Of a stretch of DNA of 6,333 nt, positions 1 through 6,300 are shown piece by piece. The stretch comes from Thermoplasmata archaeon (GTDB lineage: Archaea; Thermoplasmatota; DAOVMN01). The translations under genes were made by a program, and so were the position numbers. The stretch lies in assembly GCA_030630685.1 (NCBI GenBank), contig DAOVMN010000136.1, forward strand, positions 1 to 6,333, in the 5' to 3' direction. How positions within the stretch are numbered: the first letter of the stretch is position 1; each line of letters starts with the position of its first letter. The notes under the pieces are model-generated. The model was not told the DNA's origin. It worked only from the letters and a program-made list of their open reading frames with translations, and searched no databases.

Positions 1-2
1 AC

Positions 3-902
3 CTCGAGGCAGGGGAGACGGTCATCGTGACCATGAAGGTAACGATATACGACTGGAATTGGTATATAGATGTGCCTTGGAATGACCAGTGGTATGAGGA
101 CCCGGATGACGTGGTCCAGGGAAAGGAGAAGAATACCGAGAACACGAATCCAAGCGAAGGCGTGAAAAAGAACAGCTATGTGATCACCCTTGTGGCAAAA
201 TCCAGAAGAGCCCCAGAGGTGAGTGCCGAAGCGAAGACCATTACCCACATCTACGACGAGACCATACAGGAGGGCATCAGATACAGGAAGATATCCGGCG
301 TGTTCAATGCCAACAACAGAATTGTGAGTAAAGAGATCCTTGAGCAGGGATTCGAGATCCTTCCGCTTGTGATCGAGTCCGGGAAGATCGAGATCAAGGT
401 AAGGGCGAACTTCTCGGAAGGACGCCTGGTCGTGCTGAACCTCGATGCCTCGAATCTCAGAGAAATAGGCGATTTCGACGTGCTTTTCGATGGGCTGAAG
501 ATCGACAGGATGGATGCCGAAAGGATCATCAATTACACAGGAGAAAAAGCAAGATACGCACTCCTCAAGCCGGATAACGGTATCCAACTGCTGGTCTACA
601 TCCCGCACTTCTCAGAGCACATCATCTCGATCCAGTCAAAAGCAGATGTCAAGGAAAAAGAGTTCAGCGGCCCGGTGCTCGCGGTCTGTGTTGTGCTGGG
701 CATGGTTCTCGGGGTCATCGGCTTGGGCTATCTTCAACAAAAAGAGGAAGCACGGAAGAAGGAGTTCAAGCTAAAGCTGCACGAGACCGGTAGAAGCGGA
801 TTCCTTACCCCCATCACCAAGGAACAAGAAAAAGGTACAGGAAAGGCGGATGAACTGGAAAGCCTGTTGAACGAGAGCCTCTTCTTCGAGAAAAAGAAGT
901 AA
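3..902 (+). CDS. C-terminal part of a membrane-anchored archaeal surface protein (5' end outside window)
   Basis: The frame is open back to the window edge. The residues before the first possible start (LEAGETVIV, 3-29) read as the usual strand of an extracellular Ig/CARDB-like domain, so GTG 27 and ATG 33 are probably internal and the gene begins outside the window. Numbering from GTG 27, residues 1-214 are beta-rich and would lie outside the cell, with a Trp/Asp-rich patch at 10-28 (WNWYIDVPWNDQWYEDPD) and sequons at N128 and N169. A strand motif LLVYIPHFSEHII sits at 188-200. Residues 216-236 form one hydrophobic helix, followed by a stop-transfer run of Lys, Arg and Glu and a tail of about 55 residues, presumably cytoplasmic. 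I do not recognise the family or know its ligand. The architecture resembles the large convergent gene at 3322-6333, but I see no sequence similarity between their tails. The reading frame and membrane anchor are secure; the function is not. Confidence 0.8.
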   Translation, partial: LEAGETVIVTMKVTIYDWNWYIDVPWNDQWYEDPDDVVQGKEKNTENTNPSEGVKKNSYVITLVAKSRRAPEVSAEAKTITHIYDETIQEGIRYRKISGVFNANNRIVSKEILEQGFEILPLVIESGKIEIKVRANFSEGRLVVLNLDASNLREIGDFDVLFDGLKIDRMDAERIINYTGEKARYALLKPDNGIQLLVYIPHFSEHIISIQSKADVKEKEFSGPVLAVCVVLGMVLGVIGLGYLQQKEEARKKEFKLKLHETGRSGFLTPITKEQEKGTGKADELESLLNESLFFEKKK

Positions 903-910
903 AGGCCTCG

Positions 911-970
911 TCTTTTTTTATTTTTCATGTTGGCGGTTTTTCCGACCGTCGGCACCTCTTTTTTTGTTTT
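911..970 (+). terminator. Oligo-T archaeal terminators after the surface protein gene
   Basis: Eight bases after the TAA stop there is a T-rich run at 913-925 (seven T, A, five T). A second lies at 959-970 (seven T, G, four T). Archaeal RNA polymerase terminates at such tracts without needing a hairpin. They separate the surface gene from the promoter of the redox operon. The rest of 971-1030 is C/A-rich with no ORF or RNA structure that I can support. Confidence 0.6.
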
Positions 971-1037
971 CACAGCCCCAACTCTCCACACATTCCCCTC
1001 GTTTCCCTATCTCCTGAAACAACTTTCACAAACAACC

Positions 1038-1045
1038 TTTAAATA
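1038..1045 (+). promoter_or_regulatory. TATA box of the thioredoxin operon
   Basis: TTTAAATA matches an archaeal TATA box and lies in A/T-rich sequence that stands out from its C-rich surroundings. It is preceded by ACAAACAACC, a possible though not canonical BRE. Counting about 25 bases onward puts the transcript start near 1066-1069, giving a 5' leader of about 30 bases with room for the ribosome binding site at 1084-1090. No operator or inverted repeat next to the box was seen that would suggest redox control. Confidence 0.65.
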
Positions 1046-1083
1046 AAATCTGAAGAATGTGGTGCAGATCTCAAATACGCTTT

Positions 1084-1090
1084 GAGGAGG
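1084..1090 (+). promoter_or_regulatory. Ribosome binding site of thioredoxin
   Basis: GAGGAGG lies seven bases before ATG 1098. This strong Shine-Dalgarno match fixes the start of the thioredoxin gene and supports its N-terminal extension as genuinely translated. Confidence 0.8.
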
Positions 1091-1097
1091 AAAAACG

Positions 1098-1496
1098 ATG
1101 GGACTTTTCAAAAAAGGGAAATCGGCACCTGAAGAAAAACAGCAGACCATTGCTGACATTGCAGATGGGGAGTATCCCGATGCCCCCCTCGATATATCGG
1201 ATCTGGATATCGATACCGTGATAAAGAGATTCCAACTCGTGGTTGTGGACTGCTGGGCCCCCTGGTGCGGCCCATGCAATATGATCCATCCGATTATCAA
1301 TGACCTGGCTGTTAAGCATAAAGGTAAGATCGTATTCGGGAAGCTCAACACGGATTCGAGCCAGGCCACGGCCATAAAATATGGAATAATGAGCATCCCT
1401 ACACTTATGGTCTTCAAGAACGGGGAGCTGGCAGACCGGATCGTTGGTGCCATGCCCAAACCCATGCTTGAACAAAAGATCACCAGGCACCTTTAA
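1098..1496 (+). CDS. trxA: Thioredoxin with an N-terminal extension
   Basis: This is a 132-residue cytoplasmic thioredoxin that reduces disulfides in client proteins and is recharged by the reductase encoded two genes downstream. The active site WCGPC is at residues 56-60 (C57, C60). The buried acid preceding it is D51 (VVVDCW), the conserved strand Lys is K82 (GKLNTD), and the cis-proline is P101 (SIPT). VFKNGE (105-110) and VGAMPK (116-121) are the usual final strand and helix start. Two points are unusual. Residues 1-33 form an extension, first basic (GLFKKGK) then acidic, that shorter classical thioredoxins of about 105-110 residues lack. The residue after CGPC is N61, where Lys or Arg is common. 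There is no signal peptide or membrane helix. It is the first gene of the operon, with its own TATA box and a strong ribosome binding site. The family call is firm; the gene symbol is by analogy. Confidence 0.95.
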   Translation: MGLFKKGKSAPEEKQQTIADIADGEYPDAPLDISDLDIDTVIKRFQLVVVDCWAPWCGPCNMIHPIINDLAVKHKGKIVFGKLNTDSSQATAIKYGIMSIPTLMVFKNGELADRIVGAMPKPMLEQKITRHL

Positions 1497-1537
1497 TATC
1501 CTTCTTCAAGCCACTCGGACTATGAGAACGTGATGAA

Positions 1538-1987
1538 ATGTATGGGAACTCATCGACCATCGAAATTAATGGCAAACATTACAGCAAATCCAACCTGTGC
1601 ATGCTCCTGGGCCTCGGGGATCCTATTTCTTTGAAGGATTATCTGAAGAAGAACAAGATATCCAAGGATATCCTGAACATAGCGCTGGTCATGGACAACT
1701 CCTCCCGATTGCCTGTAATGATCAAGCAGATATATCACATCCCGCGTGAAGGCAACGAGGAGGTGAGGCTCGCCCTTGTCAGGGCCCAGATAGATGCCGC
1801 TCTAAGGATGAACGAAAATCTTCAAAAATACATGACGCAAAGATACGTGGCCGAGACCATAGAAAAGCTCATATTCGGAGAGCTTCTCCTTGACGGGAAG
1901 GCCAAAAAAGATGCGAGAAAAAAGAAAGGGAGTAATAATGAAGATGTGAATAAAGGCATCGGGAAGAAGAAACCTGGAAAGAATTAG
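1538..1987 (+). CDS. Uncharacterised 149-residue protein between thioredoxin and its reductase
   Basis: I do not recognise this family. ATG 1538 follows an in-frame stop at 1523-1525, so little else can serve as the start. The upstream site (GTGATGAA) is a weak Shine-Dalgarno. Residues 1-30 contain a short beta element (STIEINGKHYS) and the only cysteine, C21. Residues 31-118 look mostly helical: SLKDYLKKNKISKDILNIAL (31-50), then a loop through an HIPREGNEE segment (67-75), then a long helix region at 76-118. Residues 121-149 are Lys/Gly/Asn-rich and probably disordered, which could suit contact with nucleic acid or an acidic partner. There is no CXXC motif, signal peptide or membrane segment. 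It lies 41 bases after thioredoxin and 13 bases before the reductase start codon, so it is very likely cotranscribed and may be a partner, client or regulator of that pair; this rests on position alone. Its coding status is supported by length, clean spacing and the downstream coupling. Confidence 0.8.
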   Translation: MYGNSSTIEINGKHYSKSNLCMLLGLGDPISLKDYLKKNKISKDILNIALVMDNSSRLPVMIKQIYHIPREGNEEVRLALVRAQIDAALRMNENLQKYMTQRYVAETIEKLIFGELLLDGKAKKDARKKKGSNNEDVNKGIGKKKPGKN

Positions 1988-1994
1988 GGAGGAG
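1987..1994 (+). promoter_or_regulatory. Ribosome binding site deciding the TTG start of thioredoxin reductase
   Basis: GGGAGGAG begins on the last base of the preceding TAG stop and ends six bases before TTG 2001. No ATG or GTG lies close enough to serve the FAD-binding fold, so this site decides for TTG. The overlap with the stop codon suggests translational coupling to the upstream gene. Confidence 0.8.
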
Positions 1995-2000
1995 ACAATA

Positions 2001-2945
2001 TTGCCGGAGAATAGATTTGATCTGGTGATAATCGGAGCGGGTGCGGCAGGTCTGGCGTCCGCCATCTATGGTGTCAGAGCCGGATTGAAGACCGTGGTGC
2101 TCGAGGGACGTGGTGTAGGCGGGCAGGCCGGAGAGGCGGCCGAGATTGAGAACTATCCCGGCTTCCCGAGGATCAATGGGATGGAACTGGTCATGAAGTT
2201 CAGGGAACATGCGGAGGAGTACACCAGGATACTTGAAGGGAAGGACGTGGTTTCCATAGAACCTGTGGAGAGGATCGAGGGCGTTCATTTCCGGGCAAGG
2301 GATTCGGATGATGGGAAATACCTTGTTGGTGCTGTCCTCCTATCAACCGGAGCTAAGCATCGCAGGCTTGGAGTGAAAGGGGAAGCAGAGCTCTCCGGGA
2401 AGGGAGTCTCCTACTGTGCCACCTGTGACGGCTTCTTTTTCAAGGACAAGAAGGTGTTTCTGATCGGAGGCGGCAACACAGCCCTTATGGATGCCGTATA
2501 CCTAAAGGAGATCGGTGTGGATGTCACAATTGTCCACCGTAGGAATGAATTCAGAGGGGCGAAGGTCTATCAGAAGAAGGTCCGGGAGATGGGCATACCG
2601 GTTATCTGGGATTCGGTGGTAAAGGAGATCAAGGGGGAGAGATTGCTCGAGTCGATCCTGCTGAAAAATGTCAGGACCGGAGAGATTACCGAACATCAGG
2701 CAAGCGGGGTGTTCGCTGCCATCGGTGTTGTGCCGAACAACAAGCTTGCTCTGGAATTAGGATGCGAGATCGACAAGCACGGCTTTGTGAAAACCGATAG
2801 GAAGCAGCGCACCAATATTCCCTATGTCTATGCTGCCGGGGATGTGACTGGCGGGCTTCAGCAGATCGTGGTGGCGACAGGCGAGGGTGCGGTCGCAGCC
2901 ATGACGGCATTCGAGGACCTGATCCATCCGTACTGGGCAGAGTGA
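2001..2945 (+). CDS. trxB: Thioredoxin reductase (NADPH type, low-molecular-weight flavoenzyme)
   Basis: This 314-residue FAD enzyme passes electrons from a reduced nicotinamide to thioredoxin through a redox-active disulfide. The FAD-binding Rossmann motif GAGAAG is at 12-17, with the acidic strand end at E35 and GGQ at 40-42. The active site CATC is at 139-142 within SYCATCDG. The NADPH domain carries GGGNTA at 156-161 and HRR at 179-181 with R185, the basic residues that in bacterial enzymes bind the 2'-phosphate of NADPH. The second FAD motif YAAGDV is at 277-282, followed by LQQIVVATGEGAVAA (286-300). The length is normal for the family and nothing is broken. It starts at TTG 2001, since the first internal Met (residue 61) falls inside the FAD domain. 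It is the last gene of the operon and its natural substrate is the thioredoxin at 1098-1496. A specialised NrdH or glutaredoxin-like partner is less likely given that linkage. Confidence 0.95.
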   Translation: MPENRFDLVIIGAGAAGLASAIYGVRAGLKTVVLEGRGVGGQAGEAAEIENYPGFPRINGMELVMKFREHAEEYTRILEGKDVVSIEPVERIEGVHFRARDSDDGKYLVGAVLLSTGAKHRRLGVKGEAELSGKGVSYCATCDGFFFKDKKVFLIGGGNTALMDAVYLKEIGVDVTIVHRRNEFRGAKVYQKKVREMGIPVIWDSVVKEIKGERLLESILLKNVRTGEITEHQASGVFAAIGVVPNNKLALELGCEIDKHGFVKTDRKQRTNIPYVYAAGDVTGGLQQIVVATGEGAVAAMTAFEDLIHPYWAE

Positions 2946-3021
2946 ATTTGTGGAACAAAATCCCACAGCAAAGGAGAAGGCCAGCGGTGCTGATATCTTG
3001 GATATTGACCAGCGTCCTTTC

Positions 3022-3035
3022 AGAAAACTATTTAT
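3022..3035 (+). promoter_or_regulatory. Possible archaeal promoter (BRE plus TATA) in the convergent intergenic region
   Basis: AGAAAACTATTTAT resembles an archaeal promoter, with a purine-rich BRE-like GAAAAC (3023-3028) joined to a TATTTAT box (3029-3035). A start would fall near 3055. No convincing gene follows on this strand: a 54-codon frame from ATG 3060 has no recognisable content and runs antisense into the small gene at 3174-3317. If active, it could make a short noncoding or antisense RNA. The rest of 2946-3173 shows no tRNA fold, no box C/D pattern with proper spacing, and no long T-tract. Confidence 0.3.
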
Positions 3036-3173
3036 CCCCTGTTCACTTTGCAGCCTTTGATGTTGGAACACATCCAGGAGGCTGGCATGGCCTTCCTTTC
3101 TGACGACTGTGCAGGCTCGGAAATGAACCTCCGAGGACCAGTCAACGCCCCTGAGGATGGGCACTCTGGAGAT

Positions 3174-3317
3174 TTATTTGCTTATTGTCCTTTTTCTGCC
3201 TTTCCCCATGCTTTCCTCCCTTAGCATCTCAAATATTCTGGCATGGTCAAATCCCGCTTCCTTTGCAATCGCTTCCCGGGCCTTTCTAACTTCCTCCACA
3301 ATCGGGTCCTTTTTCAT
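3174..3317 (-). CDS. Small 47-residue antitoxin-like protein, coupled to the large surface protein gene
   Basis: Read on the minus strand, ATG 3317 opens a 47-codon frame ending at TAA 3176-3174. The protein begins MKKDPIVEEVRKAREAIAK, continues with GFDHARIFEMLREE (22-35), and ends with a basic GRKRTISK (40-47). From memory, this pattern of DPIVEEVR, a conserved hydrophobic-acid segment near IFExLR, and a final GRK matches a widespread family of very small bacterial and archaeal proteins, annotated as hypothetical or as antitoxins of toxin-antitoxin pairs. I cannot confirm this without a search. It starts only 4 bases after the surface gene stop, and its GAGAGATGA ribosome binding region covers that stop, so translation is probably coupled. 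No toxin gene is visible beside it: nothing convincing lies between 3173 and the reductase, so it may be an orphan. The frame is too long and too well organised, and its codons too regular, to look random. The protein may be a single helix hairpin, possibly DNA-binding through its basic end. Confidence 0.72.
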   Translation of the reverse strand: MKKDPIVEEVRKAREAIAKEAGFDHARIFEMLREESMGKGRKRTISK

Positions 3318-3321
3318 GTGT

Positions 3322-6300
3322 TCATCTCTCTTTTTGCTCCATCTGTGGGTTCTCTGAATATCCCTCTATCTCTTCTTCTACCATTGATTCCTCTGCCTCG
3401 GCCCTATCTTTCTCGCCTTCAGGTTCGCCCATCCCTGTCTCCTCGGTGACTTCCGAAACCTCGGCCTTCTCTTCCCCGCCCCTTTGTTCTCCTGCCTCTT
3501 CTTCCAGCATTGCTTTCTCCGGGTCTGTCGTTTCTTCTCCCTCTTCAGGTTCCTTTGTCTCTTCCTCTTCTGTCTCTTCCGAAACCTCGGCCTTCTCTTC
3601 CCCACCCCTTTGTTCTCCTGCCTCTTCTTCTGTTATTGCTTTCTCCGGGCCTGTCGTTTCTTCTCCCTCTTCAGATTCCTTTGGCTCTTCCTCCTCTGTC
3701 TTTTCCGTAACCTCGACCTTCTCTTCCTCTGCCTCCGGTTCTCCTTTCTCCTCCTCTGGTTCAGCCACCTCTTCTTTTTCCTTTTCTTCAGGTTTTTTCA
3801 TCAACTCTTTTGGCTTCCTGACCTGTTTCACCCAAAGGAAGGCTATGATTCCCGCTATCAGCATGATAGCCACCGCAATTCCTCCAACGACGACCCAGTT
3901 GATCTTTTTTTCTGTCGGCTTTTCCTCTATCTCAATAGTGGCCTCCTCCCCCACCACCTTATCTATACCGTCGTATACCTCGAACCGGTAGGTGTGGTTG
4001 CCAGGGGTAAGGTTAACACGGGTTTCGTAATAGACCGTTGACAGGTAATCCCGGGCATGGCCTGTGGCATTCAATTCAAAGGGTTTCCCGTCGATGATGA
4101 GCTTCACCCACTTCGGTGGGTCGTTATCGATGTCACGATAGCCCATCCTGAATTTATATTCATTTTCCTCGATCATTTCGGCAGATGCATCGAGTATCTC
4201 CGGCGGGGTATTGACCACCACGGGACCGCGGTGGATGGAAGTATCGCCCATGGCATCGGCCATGCCGTCGGTTGCACTGAACACAAAGGTGTGATGGTTT
4301 CCGCGCAATCGGGTAACTCCCACAACCTCGAATATCTCTCCACTTGCATAATCGGGCAATGCACCATCCCTGCGTGTGAGCGCATATTTTTTGCCGTCAA
4401 TTGTCACGGATATCTCTGCAGGTGCATCGTCTTCCTCATCCCTATACAGAACGGAATATGTGAACTGTGTCGATTTCGTACCCATCGTGGGCACGACCTT
4501 GCCATCACTCAGTTCAGGCGGATTATTCTCGGAAAGGTTCACAACATAGGGCCCGAGGTAGAGTTCGGTGCTCGAAATATCATCGCCGTCGGAGGCGGTG
4601 AAAAAGAAGTTGTGGGAGGTGGTGTTCAGGGCGGTAGTCTCGAAGGCGTACACCACACCCGATCTGAGATCCTCTGGCTGGGGTTCGGCATGGGATTTTG
4701 GTGTCATGTTATGCTCGTTGCCATCGATGAGCACCTTTATGAATGCTGGTGACTCCCCATCCGGGTCGGTATAGGTTGTGATGAACTCGAATATTGTTCC
4801 CTCCTCCCCTGCCCCGGGATCGACACCGCTGTTCGACAGGCTCGGGGCCTGGTTTGTCACCTCGAAAGTGTGGGTCATGACACCCGAGGTGCCGTCATTT
4901 TTCACCACAGCGCGAATGATATGAAGACCGCTTTCCACCGGGGCATCGATGATTGTCTCAAGCAGTACCGTATCGTTGGTGGAGACGTTCCACTCGTGCA
5001 CGAGCTCATCGTCGAGATATAACTCGACCACGCTGTGGTTTGCCCATGCTGCCTCCGCCGCTACCTTGACGGGTTCCCCTTTCTTATGTGCCGATTTGTC
5101 GGTGCAGAGGGAGAGGAGCACCCCGCCCCCAATGACATCGAAGCACTGTGTCCCGCCCCGCACAAGTATTGTATCATACTCATCGCCGCGGCCAATGGTG
5201 CGCATGCCTTCGTCCCTGTGGTGGGCAAAGATCGCATAGATCAACCTGAATGTGCCCGTGAAGTTCGAATCCAACCTGTGGGTGAGCACCAGTTTGTTCT
5301 CCCCCTCGACCAGCTCGATATCAAAGGTTTCGACCTCGTAGTTCTCCTCGGGATCGACGATCCAGAGCTCGATATGCCCCGAAAAATTGGTATTTGCTAT
5401 CACCAGGAGCTCCACTGTGATGTTGTCCCCTGGATTGAAGGTCCTCTGGTTCAGGTTCGCAGATAGGATGTCTGCAGAATACCCTATTACCTCAAAGGCT
5501 TGGGAGTAGGAATGGTTCCTGAACCGGTAGAACACACGATAGCTGCCGGATGTGAGCGCTGGCACCGTGAAGTTGTAGTTAGAGGGAGCGAATATCTCCT
5601 CCTCCAAGAAGAATGCCGGGGCAGTTATGTTCAACACGCCCGACCCGAGGGGATCGACGCTGATGTTGACTGTGTCCCCGATGTTGTACACCTGCTTGTC
5701 GAGAATGAGGCCGATATCGTCGGCCCTGACATTGACATATATGGAACTGATGTGCAGTGCGGTGCCGGGATGCAGGATGACATTGTAGGTTATCTTCTTC
5801 TGCCCGGGAGACTCGATGGGAATCTCGAATTCGAGGCTGTTGGTTGCGGCGAGAACAAAATCCTTTCTCTCCTCCCGGCCATTGACCTTGACGCGCACAG
5901 TCATGTTCTCACCGCCAGCCGGCTTGTTGTTGGTGATGTTGATGAATAATCTCGCTGTATCGTCCACCACATACACGGCCTTGTCAAGGCTTGCCCGGAC
6001 ATCGAAATCGAGCCCTTCGACATTCACCGGGTAGGTGTATTCCTTTCCGGCCAGGTTCACTGTCATGGTGTAATTGCCGTCCCTCAGATCCCCTGGTATC
6101 GTGAGGTTGAACCAGAAGGTCGCATTCCCTCCAACATCGATCCCGGATATATTGGAATCATCGATGATCCCGGGTATACACACGAACACCGTCGCATTAC
6201 CCGTTCTATCCCCGATGTTTGTGACCTCGAGGGCAAGGGTGTAGTTTCTGCCGATCCTGTAATCGAGACCCGTGGGTACGACAAGGGAAAACACCGCTCC

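Noticed and set aside
27..35. GTG 27 or ATG 33 as the true start of the first gene
   Set aside because: The frame is open to the edge and the upstream residues continue a typical extracellular strand motif. There is no signal peptide after either codon, which an anchored surface protein would need. GGGGAG at 12-17 is probably chance.
2949..2967. Hairpin TGTGG / CCACA just after the reductase stop, considered as a terminator
   Set aside because: Only five base pairs with a nine-base loop and no following T-run; too weak to call.
3057..3154. Box C/D guide RNA suggested by TGATGTT and two CTGA motifs
   Set aside because: The C box is imperfect, and spacing from the C-like box to the first CTGA is about 35 bases where about 12 is expected.
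2757..3164. Minus-strand frame of 135 codons downstream of the small gene, considered as its missing toxin
   Set aside because: About half of it is antisense to the reductase, the protein has no PIN, RelE or other toxin-like pattern that I can see, and no ribosome binding site precedes it.
3060..3224. Plus-strand 54-codon frame after the promoter-like element
   Set aside because: No recognisable content, no Shine-Dalgarno, and it collides with the better-supported minus-strand small gene.
3360..3830. Pyrimidine-rich plus strand as a special structural element
   Set aside because: The bias is fully explained by Glu/Lys codons (GAR/AAR) of the acidic tail on the minus strand.
3484..4041. Plus-strand frames rich in Leu, Phe and Ser over the acidic tail, resembling membrane proteins
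   Set aside because: They are the antisense reading of Glu-rich codons, which always yields hydrophobic or Ser-rich shadows.
4057..4752. Long plus-strand open frame of 231 codons within the surface protein gene
   Set aside because: It is antisense to well-supported modules, rich in His, Cys and Ile in no recognisable order, and has no ribosome binding site. It is a shadow of the real frame.
5035..5949. Two further plus-strand open frames of about 145 codons
   Set aside because: Antisense to the Ig-like modules, with no domain content; explained by codon usage of the minus-strand gene.
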